A stretch of DNA of 64,000 nucleotides from Fallopia convolvulus. Lineage: Eukaryota; Streptophyta; Magnoliopsida; Caryophyllales; Polygonaceae. Below the pieces are notes generated by a model, which saw only the letters and a program-made list of their open reading frames with translations, did not search any database and was not told where the DNA came from. Positions within the stretch are counted from its first letter, which is position 1. Each line of letters opens with the position of its first letter. Position numbers and translations under genes: made by a program. The stretch spans positions 24,905,324 through 24,969,323 of the forward strand of contig OZ024733.1 of the NCBI GenBank assembly GCA_964016875.1, in the 5' to 3' direction. Shown here one piece after another: positions 32,254-44,218 of this stretch.

Positions 32254-32395
32254 GCCCCTTACTGAGACACGACCCAAACTTCTATGGGTGGAAACAATAC
32301 AAAATAATTCATGATGCTAATTCACGACCCTAAGAGCAAGTTTATCAATGTTTGAAAGTGAGATGCTCTTTTAACTACTTTTCCCCTTTTTCTCT

Positions 32396-33473
32396 GGCAA
32401 AATACATAGACGATCCCCTGAACTTTTGACCATTACTCACTTAGCCCCCTATACTTTGGCCTTATTTGATTGAACACCTACGTACAGTTACACTTCGGAA
32501 CCTATTGAACACCTGCACGCTAAAACTTTTTTTACGTGTAGTGTACGTGCACTGACGTGTGCAATTTTTTTGCCACGATGGTGCCACGTGTATGCCACAT
32601 CATTTATTTTAATTAACTCAAAAAGGGAAAAAGATTAAAACAACAATATAAAAGAAAAAGGTAATAAATAAATAAATTTGAACTCATCTTCCTCATCAAG
32701 CTTTTGCATAGATACTTGAATTTTTTTAGACTTGAATAAAATGCTTGAATCATGTTATTGTTTAGATATAGCATTATGTTGTTTTTGTTGGTTGATTGAG
32801 CATGGTAGATTTTATTGTTTGAAGCAATTTTCGGATTCAAATTTTAGGCTTTATGAACCCATAATTTTCAGATCTGAAATTCATACTTTTATAGCCTTGA
32901 ATCTTGATATTGCTTGAAGATATGAGTAGATCTGAGTTAAATTTATGTTTGACCCATAATTTGATTGCAAATTGCTTAAATTTTCACGCTTAGTTGAAAA
33001 CCTTGTGTAAGCTTCCATTAAAGAAGCCATGAGAGGAGTTGAGAGAAATTTATGAAGAAGGATATAAAAGAAGGCCCCCAAGTCTCATCTCTATTTTTGC
33101 ATACCCTTTGTTTCATCAAAAACCCAAATCCACCCACATAAAATCCCAAGTCTAACTCCTAATTAAAACTCACTTCAATAAATGGATTTTGGTGTTCTGG
33201 AAACACTCATCCATGGAAATTAAGTCAAGAGAAAGAAAAGAGAAAATGGAAAAGAAAAGAGGAAAGAAAAATGAAAAAATGTCATATTAGGGTCTTCACT
33301 TGCCCAAAGAAGAGTCCAATTGCGTTTAAATTGCACACACCTTGCCACATCAGTGAGTAGGCGTTCAATAGATCGCGAAGAGCAACTATAAAGGTTCAAT
33401 CGAATAGGGTCAAAGTATATGGTGCTAAGTGACTAATGGGCACAAGTTCAATGGGACATTTATGTATTTTGCC
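32396..33473. mobile_element. non-autonomous Mutator-like element (1078 bp)
   Basis: Inverted ends of about 70 bp start GGCAAAATACATA and include TCACTTAGC and TATACTTTG at matching distances. A perfect 10-bp duplication CTTTTTCTCT flanks it (32386-32395 and 33474-33483). The interior has no transposase. A short minus-strand frame at 33081-32881 is not recognised. Termini and duplication fit MULEs. Confidence 0.88.
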
Positions 33474-33817
33474 CTTTTTCTCTCTGCCACATCATTCTAG
33501 CAACTCATACACATTCTATCATTTTATCAATCCAAAAACTAGCACCCCAAAAAAGTTACTTTTTCATATCAATCAATTTACAAATATAACCCTTAATTTC
33601 ATTTGAAATTATAAATATACCCTTTACTATCAATTACCAAAATACTTATTCATATATATTATAAATTTAAAATATCAATTAATTTGATGATTCATAAAAT
33701 AAATGGTTAAAAAAATTACACATTTTTTGGATTTTCAAAGCAAAAAATATAACACAACACATTTTTTGGAACAAGGTAAGAAAAAATGTTTCTAAATTTT
33801 CTTCTTATTATGCACAG

Positions 33818-33959
33818 GTCCTTGGAGGAAATGTCGGTAGCGATGAAATGGATATTCTTCAAATGGCACATAATGTTTATGCCTGCTACTAGAGGGCAAT
33901 TTAAGGAGGAGCATGTTTGGGAAATTCTTCGTAATGAGCCCGCTTTCGATAAAAATTAG
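33818..33959 (+). pseudogene. Harbinger ORF1-like (NAM-associated C-terminal) relic
   Basis: Two frames: VLGGNVGSDEMDILQMAHNV and, one frame over, GQFKEEHVWEILRNEPAFDK before a stop. The string FKxEHVWEILRNEPxF is characteristic of the C-terminal domain of plant PIF/Harbinger ORF1-type proteins. Preceded by a plausible intron end (TGCACAG). Only the last exon survives. Confidence 0.6.
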
Positions 33960-34597
33960 GGTGTTTTTATATTATGTGTTACTTTTAATTATTTGCTTAT
34001 GTATTTTCATTCATGTGTTTCATTTTATTTCCATGTGCTCTCTCTAAGAAGTAATCTCTTCTTATTCACTTATGTATTTTCATTCATGTGTTGCATTTCA
34101 TGTAATTTTTTGGTTTGAATGTATTTTAAATTATGATTTTACCAATGTCGTGCATAACTAAATTTCTCTCCATTATCACACACCATAAAATTTCTTCACA
34201 CAATTATTTTAGACAAAACAAATACGTTTAAAAAAAATATTAACACAATTATTGTAGACAAAAAAATGACACAATTTTTTTGAAATTATTACAAATTTTA
34301 AGCTATTAAATTTCATCAAAATACCATAAAATAACTATATTTAAGTATTTTTTGAGCTAAAGATATCCAAAATACATATTTTTTTAAAAAATATGTCAAA
34401 TATAGTCAAAATAGATGTTTAAATGTAGAGAAAAAAATCTAGACTATTGTAAAAAAAATTAAAGTTTACAAACCGGAAAATACATTTTAATGTATTAAAA
34501 GTGCCAGCGTGAAACGTAACGTTTTGGCCGCGTTTTGATAGCAGTATTTCAAAAGAAAAAAAGTTGTATTTTCGGGAGAGAGCACCGATGCTCTTTT
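33960..34597. other. AT-rich spacer
   Basis: Low-complexity AT-rich DNA, including CTTATGTATTTTCATTCATG written twice (about 33990 and 34068). No gene seen. Confidence 0.4.
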
Positions 34598-34966
34598 CTC
34601 CCCTTTCTAGGATCGATGCTCTCATATTCCCCCCACATCCCCCATTATTATTATAGTAATAAATGAGAGCATCTAGCATTTCACTTTCTACCGATAAAAA
34701 TGCTCTAATCAGATTTCGACATGGGAAAAAGCTATCAACGACATTTGAGATATTGGAGATCCTAAGAGTGGATTCACAATCCAGGCAAAACAAACCACTG
34801 AAAGGATCTCCAATATCTCAAATGTCGTTGATAGCTTTCCCATGTCGAAATCTGATTAGAGCATTTTTATCGGTAGAAAGTGAAATGCTAGATGCTCTCC
34901 TTTATTACTATAATAATAATGGGGGATGTGGGGGGAATATGAGAGCATCGATCCTAGAAAGGGGAG
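34598..34966. repeat. near-perfect inverted repeat, about 165-bp arms and 39-bp loop
   Basis: Left arm 34598-34763 (starts CTCCCCTTTCTAGGATCGAT) and right arm 34803-34966 are complementary, with about one mismatch and one 2-base length difference seen by eye. The arms contain GAGAGCATC, GACATGGGAAA and GGAGATCC. A transcript would form a long hairpin. It could be a young foldback MITE or an inverted duplication; no target duplication was found. Confidence 0.9.
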
Positions 34967-35021
34967 GAACCTAAGGGTGACAACTAGGAAATAGATTTCG
35001 CTAGCTGTCACCTTAGGTTCC
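34966..35021. repeat. second hairpin, about 21-bp arms
   Basis: GGAACCTAAGGGTGACAACTAG pairs with CTAGCTGTCACCTTAGGTTCC across a 13-base loop, with one mismatch and one bulge. It starts at the last base of the larger inverted repeat. Confidence 0.85.
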
Positions 35022-35601
35022 AAACAACCGGGCATGATTGAATTCCATTTTTTAAACCTTAATCGTCCTTTGTTTTTCGAGTATTTCGATGGATTGCAAA
35101 TTCAAACAGCGTTTGGATTAATCAAAAATCAAGGGAATTGAACAACCATCACTACTACAAATTCTTTAATCCATCTTTATCAGGAGATTTAGTTTATAAT
35201 TTAGCGAGTCCGGGAAAAATTGGTAAAATAAAGTAGATGCCTTCTTAATACAGTATATAAAAGGATAAAAGAGATTACTCAGTTTAGTAACTACATTAGT
35301 TTTTTGTATTTTTTTATTGAATAGTAAAAACGTAATCTATTGAAAAGATAGTTTGGGGTTTTTTTCCCTACTCCAATCTCCACACCAAATATGAAGTATC
35401 ATCTAGTAAAAAAACAATCAATGTCACATAGAGTGCAGTATAATACGGAAAACAGTTAGTTCAAAAAGGCACACAATAATATCTTTAGAGATTACTCCAA
35501 ACAAGTAAATTCTTGTGCAATCTAACAAGAGCAATACCCAAAACATTTTGATGTAAATGTGACAAAATCTGAGCAAGTACACTAATAAAAAATAGCTTCC
35601 C
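35022..35601. other. intergenic and 3' flank of eL6
   Basis: AT-rich, no supported gene. The part near 35601 should hold the eL6 3' UTR on the - strand. Confidence 0.45.
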
Positions 35602-37955
35602 TTAGAAAACGAGCTCATGAGGCTTCATCCCTGATTTCAACGAAAACCTAGCACCAAGGTAAGTCTTCAAGTCTGGAACAGATTCAATGGCCTTTAGTAG
35701 GGCTGAATCAACAGACTTCTGATCATCTTTCTTCTCAGCTGGAAGGACATTCTTCTCCTGCAAAAAACATATACTGTCATCACTGGAACAAGATGAACCT
35801 AGTGTAAATGGGTTGAAAAAGTGAAATTTAGTAGTGCATGAATAACCTCCTTGTCTTCTTGGAAGAATTCACCCTCTGCCTTCTTTTTCTTTTTCTCCAC
35901 TTGCTTAGCAAAGTACTTGTCGTCGAACTTCTCAAAGTTTGCACTGGAAACATCAACCTTGGTCGAAGTTGCAATGACGTATGCTTGGTTAACACGCCTT
36001 AGAGGAACACCATTGATCTTGAATGGCCCTGTGATAACATTCAGTACACACAGAGAAAAGACTAATAAGCCACAAGATTGAATGTTGCATAGCATAGATG
36101 AATGGAAGAGATGCAATATGTTCAAATGTTAGCGTCCTTGTTTAAGACTACAAGTGTACATCCTTGTTTACATCTGTTATCAAGTTACAGGATCCGTATT
36201 AAACCGAACTTTGAATTCCTTGGTTTGTTCAACTCTGTTAACGTTAAGATTCCACAAATGTCTAGCTTGGCAACATAGGACAAGGAAAACCAAATGGAAG
36301 ACAGACATGAAACAAAAGAAGGGAAATACCAATTCCAAAAATTAAAGATCTTTAAGAGTAGAAAATATATAAATTTGTTAACGTACTAGATAGATTATAT
36401 GTTAAAATATATATCTTACAGATTCCCAAAAAAATCTTTAAGAGTAGAATATATATATAAATTTGCATAAAACTAACATCATCCAAAAAAATTCAATTAA
36501 ATAAATAGTTTTTATATCATGAAATCAACAAAGAAAGTAAAACCTCAATTATTTTTAAAAGTCCAGCCCATTGATCATTAAGAAAAAAAAATCAGGATGG
36601 TCCATATCCCTACCCATATATCATATTGTAAAAACCCTGATTAGTGAATGGTGAGAGGCTGGGTGCTAATGCAAATAAAAAACAGGAAATATAAAGAATT
36701 GCAACGTTCACTCAAAAACAAGAATTCAGTGGCATGGAGATAGATACAAAGTGTTAAAGGTGGCCAAAAACAAGAGCATGTGGTGGCTAATGGGTGGATA
36801 GGTTGCATTTTGTGCCTTACAGAAGACAAGTTGGGATGGTAGTCAGAGGTTTAATTGCGTGCATTTCAACTCTTCTCTCCAAAACTTGTCAAAGGGGCAT
36901 TTTCCCACACCTTCCTATGCATATCCGGGTATCATAGTAGACCATACTTTAACAGCACAGTTATCCTAATATATATGGTGTTCAACCTTTAAAAAGAACC
37001 ATGACTATCCAATAGCAGGCAATGGGCATGAAACACATTAGCATTATCACTATTCCTCAAATTCAAAAAACAGAAGATAACAATAGAGAAGTAATAATGG
37101 TCATTCACACTAGCAAGTTTTTCAAAAAAAAATCATTTTTACCTATAACAGACAATAATAGTTAGTTGAAAGGGCAGAAATGAAACCATTATCATATGAA
37201 ATCCAATAATGTGCATCTTTAAGTAATTAGAAATCAATCAATAGTCTACAACACAAGCAGGTATGTCTCTGCATGAATCAAATTACAAAAGTTCATAGAT
37301 AAGAAAATTGGAAAAGTAATTATTGGAACAGAAAATAGCAGGCAATTCATCATTATCCTAATCATCTTGAAAGCACAGAATATTAATGCACATCCTACCT
37401 CAATCAAATATACACACTCAAAAGGCAACATCTCTATTCAAGTGCACAAACAATAAAAAAAACAGAGCAATTAAATTGGAAACATGTGAGGAAATGGGAA
37501 GAGGCGAAGAAGACTCACCAGTGACCAAAAGCAAGCCAGAGGTGAGCTGCTTGAGGAACACCACACGCTTCCCCTTGAACCTCCCAGCCAATAGGATCAA
37601 AACAGTCCCGGGAGTAATGCTAGCCCTATCACCACAACTCAAAATTAGGACAGGAGAAGAAGGATTCCAGATGCATAACAAGAAGCGAATAGACGGGAGA
37701 AAAGAACCTGAGCTTGGTAGGCTTTGGTTTACGCTTGTTAACCAGAGGCTTCTTGACGTCATCGGCGGGATAGTACTTGGACGGCTTCTCAGCAGGAGCA
37801 GGCTCCGCCGGCTTAGGGTCGTGTTTGGGGAAAACGCCACCGTTCTTCTGCTTAATCGCCCAGAGACCACGCTTGTGGTACATTTTGGATCTGGAATACT
37901 TGCCGACGCCCCTGATCAACTCAGGGTTACGGGTTGTCCTTACTTTCGGCGCCAT
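35602..37955 (-). CDS. RPL6: 60S ribosomal protein eL6 (RPL6), four exons, 230 aa
   Basis: Minus-strand exons 37955-37708, 37625-37519, 36028-35847 and 35757-35602 join with GT-AG introns in matching phases to 230 residues. The start MAPKVRTTRNPELIRGVGKY, the basic VNKRKPKPTKLR stretch, PGTVLILLAGRFKGKRVVFL, the KINGVPLRRVNQAYVIATST block and the C-terminus ending SGMKPHELVF are those of plant eL6. It is a structural protein of the large cytosolic ribosomal subunit. Length is normal and no lesion is seen. Intron 2 is about 1.49 kb. The gene lies immediately beside the truncated Helitron, whose coding remains begin less than 500 bp upstream of the eL6 ATG. Confidence 0.96.
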
Positions 37956-38026
37956 TGATGTGTTCTCTCTCCCTAACTCTGGTGTTCGGCGTGTAGACGG
38001 TTGTGAAAACTGAAGATGAGGAAGAG

Positions 38027-38084
38027 TATATAGTGGAGGGTTAAAACCCTAATCTGAAATGGGGCTCAAATGCGAAAATGGGCC
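38027..38084 (-). promoter_or_regulatory. eL6 promoter: TATA, telo-box and site II motif
   Basis: A TATATA element at 38027-38032, an AAACCCTAA telo-box at 38044-38052 and a TGGGCC site II motif at about 38079-38084 lie within 130 bp upstream of the eL6 ATG. Telo-box plus site II is the usual combination in plant ribosomal-protein promoters, driving expression in dividing cells. Confidence 0.8.
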
Positions 38085-38427
38085 TAAGAAGTGGATCCAT
38101 TGGATCGGCCATTATTGGGCTTCACATAGTCACCCACGGTTTTTTTCGAGGGAAAATACTCATCATACTAACCAATTAAAACAATTAGGTCCAATTAAAA
38201 CAATTAGATTTGAAGCCCTATGCTTCTGCCACGTGTACTTTTATTTAGCCTTTTTTTTTTCTCCCTCAAATTCAACCCACGTTCTTCCTTAAAATCATCT
38301 CTTCTCTCTCTTTAATTTCCCTCCTGCTATTTTTTTAGGGTTATTCATGCCTGCCACTTCCACTTTCTCAATCCGTCAATTTTCTTCCTTCTACGGTTTA
38401 TGTTTGCCGAAGGTCTTCGTTAGTTGT

Positions 38428-41400
38428 AGAAATCGGAAGCGGCATTGACGGAGAATACACCATCAGCACGGGCCGTATATTTCTACAGTACATTCTTGAT
38501 GTGTATGTTAAGGTTGAAAACACAAGGCTAGATTTCATTAAGCGTGACCAGGTTTTAATTAGAAGTGAGCTATACCAGGGCATAGTGGATGGATTAAGTG
38601 GTGGAACATCCAATGCTGCAGACATGGGTCGTCATGTGATTTTACCAACGTCATTTATTGGGGGCCTCGGGATGTCAAATGTCGCTACTTAAATGCAATG
38701 ACCCTTGTTCAGTACTTTGGCAAGCCGGATTTGTTCTTGACTATGACGTGCAATCCAAAGTGGCCGGAAATTACAAGCCACTTGCGTTCGGGAGAGAGTG
38801 CTGAGCACAAACCTGATTTAATTGCTCGGGTTTTTCGCGCTAAGGTGCGGGTCTTGAAGAAGCTGATACTGAAATCAAAGATTTTTGGGCCTGTTGCTGC
38901 TTGTGTTGATGTCATTGAATTCCAAAAGCGTGGTCTCCCACATCTCCACATGCTTATCATTCTTGCAAAAGGCTCTAAAATTTCAAGCCCAGAAAATTTT
39001 GACCAGTATGTGTCTGCGGAGCTGTCGTCTGAGGCCTTCCCTTACTTGCGCAAGCTGGTCATTCAGCATATGTTACACGACCCTTGTGGTGTTGACTTCC
39101 CATCCTATGCTTGCATGAAAAAAGTGGCTCTGTTTTGAAGTGCAAGGTTGACTATCCTCGTCCATTTGTTGAGGTCACGTCCCGCACTAGAGATGCATAC
39201 CCTATTTACAAACGTCGTGATAATACAGATTTTGTTATTGTTCGGCGTGCAAAGCTTGATAACCGGTCGGTTGTTCCCTACAACCCGTATCTCTTAGCGG
39301 TGTTTGATTGTCACCTCAACGTTGAAATATGCTCAACTATATAGGCTGTCAAAAATATGTATAAGTACATATACAAAGGTCATGACAAGGTTCGCTTCGA
39401 CATTAACAAGAAACAGGTTCCTTCTGTGGATGAGGTAACCTCATTTCAATCTGGTAGATGGGTGAGCCCGCCTGAGGCAGCGTGGCATCTGTTTAGCTTT
39501 CCTCTATATTCAATGCAGCCTTTTGTATTTCCGCTATAGGTTCACCTGCCCAATATGCAGATTATTGTAAGCTTCGGTGAGCATGAGAGCTTGGAAAATG
39601 TAATACAAAGTGACCAACGACAGCGTACAATGTTGACTGAATTCTTTATAGCAAATAGAGTACTTGCGGAAGCAAAGGATTACCTATATTCTGATTTCCC
39701 ACAACATTTTACGTGGCACAAGAAAACACAAGAATGGAAACTGCACAAGGGTCCGAAGGCCATGGGCAGATTAAAATATGCGAGCCCTTGTGAAGGCGAG
39801 AGATTTTACCTGCGGTTATTACTTGTCAATGTTAAAGGGCCGAAATCATTTGATGATCTATTGACCTTTGGGGGAGTTGTGTGGCCGAGCTTCAAGGAGG
39901 CTGCAAAGAGTCGCTCTCTATTAGAGAAAGACGATTACGCTGGTGCGTGTATGCGAGAAGCCGTTGAGGTGCAGATGCCGTGTGCCTTATGCAGACTTTT
40001 TGCAACTCTGCTTGTATTTTGTGTTTCAGCTAAGCCCCAGCTGCTATGGGATGAGTTTTATCCTTCTTTGAGTGAAGATTTTTCTTACTCTTACAAGGAC
40101 CAACCACAAAAAGTCCTACAACTTACGTATGCTGAAGTAGATACATTCTTAGAGGGAATGGGCAAGAGTATGGCGTCGTATAACTTTGATATTCCCATCC
40201 ATTCTGACATGGTTGCCATTCGAATGACTAGGGATATTAGTGATGCTCTTGGGGTGGCTGTCCCAGAAGCATTCATTCATGCACATACGCTTCTAAATGC
40301 TGAACAACGAGTTGCGTATGATGCAATACTAGATCGCGTTGTGCGTGGCATTCCTGGCGCCTTTTTTATCGATGGTCCTAAAGGTACTGGCAAGACTTTT
40401 GTGTATTGTGCTTTATTTGCTACACTACACGGAATGGGTAAAATCATGCTCCTGACTGCGTCATCGGGTATTGCAGCATCAAACATACCCACCAACCGCA
40501 CTGCACATTCAAGATTCAAGATCTCTGTAGGGCAGCCTGGAAGAGTCAATTGCAGCGTCTCTAAACAGAGTAGTTTGGCTGATTTAATACGTGCGACTGC
40601 ACTGATTATTTGGGATGAGGCTTCTATGGCTAAGAATGTTGATATCGAAGCCTTAGATTGCCTACTGCAAGACATATGTGACTGTAAGCAAACTTTTGGT
40701 GGCAAAGTGGCCGTCTTTGGTGGTGATTTCAAGCAGGCGCTTCCTGTGCTCCCACATAAATCTGAATTGGAGATTGTTAATGCAAGTTTGGTTAGTTCTT
40801 ACTTGTGGCCACAGTTGACAATGTTTCAGTTGAGTACAAACGTGACAGCTCAAGATGACTTGGAATTTTCAAAGTTCTTGTTACGGCTTGGTAATGGTGA
40901 CCTACAATGGAGCATCAGTGCTTCAGTTGCACTCCGTACTTTTATTAAATGCATTCCGTTGCAGAGTAATGATGTTGATAACTTGGTACAGGTCATGTTT
41001 CCTGATATGCTTTCTCCTTGTTTTGACCCACATATACTTAGTTCTCGAGGTGTGCTGACTCCTACTAATGAGGGAGTTGATGACATTAATACCTCTGTAC
41101 TTTCTGCATTTCCAGGTGCCATCACGTCATACACTAGCTTCGACTCTGTAATCAATGACAATTGCAGCCTCTACCCATTAGAATTCTTGAATACTTTATG
41201 TCCTTCAAGCATGAGTCCTCATGAGCTGCAGCTGAAGGTGGATTGCCCAGTCATTTTGCTTCGTAATCTGGACCCGAATAATGGATTATGCAATGGCACA
41301 AGAATGATTTGCAGGGAGTTTCGCAGAGATGTCATACTATGTGAGATCTCCGCTGGGTACTAAAAAGGAGTGCATGTGTTGCTTCCGAGGATTGATCTTC

Positions 41401-41699
41401 GGCTTACTGAGGGTACTTATCCTTTCCAGTTTCAGCGTCGACAATTCCCAATTAAACTCTATTTTTCTATGACTATTAATAAGTCCCAAGGCCAAAAACT
41501 AGAGAAGGTGTCTGTATACTTGTGCCAGCCCTACTTTTCCCATGGACAACTTTATGTTGTGTTCTCACGGGTGCGAAGTCATGCTAACCTGAAGGTGTTT
41601 TTACCTGTAGCTGACTGCTCTCAACATTCAGTATTCAATGTTGTATCTTTTCTCGTTTTGGAACGCTCCGAAGTGACTCCCGCGCCTTACGTCGCATAG
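38428..41699 (+). pseudogene. Helitron Rep-helicase (RepHel), broken
   Basis: Helitron_like_N domain from GRIFLQYILDVYVKVENTRL through GKPDLFLTMTCNPKWPEI. The HUH motif is in KRGLPHLHMLI, and the Tyr-bearing helix MYKYIYKGHD is present. The PIF1-type helicase has Walker A GPKGTGKTFVYCAL, Walker B LIIWDEASM, FGGDFKQALPVLP and the C-terminal MTINKSQGQKLE and HGQLYVVFSRV. Lesions: a frameshift in a G run at about 38660, a frameshift near 39118, and in-frame stops at about 39342, 39537 and 41361. The N-terminal region before the Rep core is missing. Family role: rolling-circle nicking, ligation and unwinding. This copy cannot make the enzyme. Confidence 0.92.
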
Positions 41700-42266
41700 G
41701 TTGCTTTCTTTATCTTATGATTTCTGACATTTTTCCAGCCATACAATATGTGCACCTTATGTCTTCACTTCTTACCATGCAACAGTTTTATCTGCCCTGA
41801 TAGAACAGGTTCCACTTTTGACTAGGCATATTATTCGCCTGTTTTGCCTTTTGCAAGGGATTTATGTCCTCCTTCTTTCTTCTTCATTATTGTGTGGGAT
41901 CTTCGCTCGTTACTCTACAAAGATGTGCATCTTCTTACTTGCTTCTGACCTTCTATATTGGACCTCCCCTTCTATGAAATTGTTAGTACATATTTTTGTA
42001 TCTATTTTAATTACCCCTCTGTTTGCACTGCATTCTACATATCAGTTTTTTTCTTCTTATCACTATGTTGTAATGTTTACCTTTTTCGTATGTTATCTCT
42101 CAAGAGCTATTTGCACATTCTTCTATTATTCTATACTTCGTCTTTTGTTGGACAGACCTTACGTAGACATGATATGTAAGCTCACTTCCTTCTGTATATC
42201 AGGTTGCATACGGATGGCACTGTACTACACATTAGTGCTTACTTACTTTGTACCTTTGTTGTAGCT
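41700..42266. other. Helitron-internal noncoding DNA
   Basis: T-rich DNA after the helicase stop. The open frames present (41818-42264) are hydrophobic and look like artefacts of T-richness. Confidence 0.4.
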
Positions 42267-42271
42267 GTGTT

Positions 42272-43869
42272 TGATGTCCGCCTTTTTAGTCGTGTTATTA
42301 GGGTGTGTTTTAGTGTCTTTGAGTCTTTTTCTTTAGTTTTGTGTTTTGTTTTGAGTCGTTTGTGTAGGTTTTCGTATTTCCTTAAGATATGGAGTCTACA
42401 TAAGCTTTGGTGGTGTTTTATAGGTTTTTGGAGCTATTTGGAGCACTTTTGAAGAAAGGAGCAAAGCCGGTGAAGATAGCATTCAAGAATGAAGAGAAGA
42501 TGAAGATTAAGTGCTCAAGTAAAGTCATTGAAGATCAAGTTTGATCTTGGAAAGAGATAGAGAAATTCGTTACAAGAACATAGGAAAAAGAATCAGTCAA
42601 ACGGAGTTGTAACGAAGCCGCTACGCAAGTTTTACTCAAGGCTGATTGTAGTGCACGACCCATTTGAAGAACAATGCTCTCAGGAACGACCCCAAGAGGG
42701 TCGTGCACGACCCATTTTGGGTCGTGCGTGGCGCCGACTCTCTCCATATTCCGAGATCTTTAGGAGATATTCTATCTTTTTATTTTAGGAAGGTTGTTTT
42801 ATCTTGTTTCCTAGTTGAATTAGGACTCCTTTTCTTCTATAAAAGGAGGTTAAACCCTTTGTTTCGGGGGGAGCCAACCAACACCGGTCTAGGGCCCGAG
42901 GGGCACGTTGGAGGAGGAAGAGAGAGATAGAGAGTAGAGATTGGTGTTGCTTGGAGAACAAGTTTGTTTTGAATTCAAAGTTGTAAGCTTTTCCTTTTTA
43001 ATTCAGTTTTGTTTTCAATTATTATGCTTAGTGAGTAGTTTTCCTCTCTAAGGTTGGGGTTGAACCCAACAATGGTTGTGCATGCTTCCTCTTGATCATG
43101 ATTTGATTGTTTTTATTGCATGAATATATTCTCTTGCTCTTAATCCTTGAAGCGAAAGTGGATTGGAATTTCTCATTCATAGTTGAAGCGAAAGTGGAAA
43201 CTTTGAATCAGAATAGTCAAATTAAGGTTTTGAAGCGAAAGTGGATCTATCCTAGTTGAAGTAGAAGAGATTAGATAATAAGTTTATTAATTGAACTAAA
43301 GTTAGTTGATTTACTTGCTCTAGTTAACGAAAGTTAGCGCCTTTATGTGATAAAAGCATGATCTTTGTGTTTCATGAGTGTAAACGTGAATTCATAATTT
43401 GAGTGCTTGAAGATCATATCTATCTATCGTGTGCTAAATTCCTTTGCGACAATTGAGGCATATATATCTTGCGATTAACCCAAAAGTGAAAGTGTAAAGT
43501 TGATTGCTTGATTAATTCTAATAGGATTATTTGCGAAAGTTGATATTCCTAGGTTGAAGGATAGATAGAAAGTTGTTTAATTTGCGAAAGTTGATTGAAT
43601 TAACTTGAATTGTTTACGAAAGTTGACTCTTCTATGATCTAAATTGCATAATAAGTTGTGAGTTCTTGTTGGAAGCATGCATGATTATTGTTATGGTGAT
43701 ACCTTTACCTTAGAATTCCTCTCTTACTTGATAAAAACCCTTGCTTTGTTTGATTGCTTGCATGAAAAGTTACAAAACTTGATACTGACTATCTCCTGTG
43801 GACGAACCTGACTCCCTGTACTCAGCGGGGTCTTGATATAAATTTATTTGTTCAAGAAACCCTTCAACA
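42272..43869 (+). repeat. 5' LTR
   Basis: TGATGTCC at the start and CTTCAACA at the end. Contains a GTGCACGACCC / GGGTCGTGCACGACCC block (about 42651-42727), a TATAAAAGGAGG box near 42838, and from about 43150 to 43640 a series of GCGAAAGTGGA / CGAAAGTTGA words. Confidence 0.95.
42838..42849 (+). promoter_or_regulatory. TATA box in 5' LTR
   Basis: TATAAAAGGAGG followed about 30 bases later by GGGGGGAGCC. The same box is in the 3' LTR near 47347 with one base changed. Confidence 0.65.
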
Positions 43870-43872
43870 AAT

Positions 43873-43890
43873 TGGCGCCATTGCCGGGGA
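43873..43890 (+). other. primer binding site, tRNA-Asp type
   Basis: TGGCGCCATTGCCGGGGA, one base from the Athila/Tat consensus, three bases after the 5' LTR. Confidence 0.9.
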
Positions 43891-44218
43891 GATTTTAATA
43901 GTGCCAAGTTTTGTTCTTTTTGCGTTTTCGGGACTCCGCCGAGTCGAGTGGGGTCGTTACCGACCCTGCTGGGCAACCCAGTTTCTGTGTTTTTTCTTTT
44001 TGTTTTCTAGGTCACTGTCGAGTCGTTACTGACCCCTTCCGGGTCGGTACCGACCCTGTCGACAGGTAGTTGTTTCTTTCTTTTTAGTTTTGGGTTTCAC
44101 GGGATCACTCCAGGCTCGATACCGACCCCCTGGGCCTCGGTACCGACCCTCTCCGAGAACCCGTTTTGCTTTTTGATTTCGTTTTTGTTTTTGTTTTTGC
44201 TTTCAGTATATAAAAGCC

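Noticed and set aside
37418..37870. 150-aa minus-strand frame across eL6 exons 1-2
   Set aside because: It reads through an intron in another frame. The spliced eL6 model explains the region fully.
41818..42264. 148-aa hydrophobic frame after the Helitron helicase
   Set aside because: T-rich sequence gives strings of Phe, Leu and Tyr; there is no conserved motif and no support as a membrane protein.
42664..42930. 88-aa frame present in both LTRs (also 47173-47439)
   Set aside because: Identical because the LTRs are identical. It overlaps the TATA box and has no family features, so it is not a gene.
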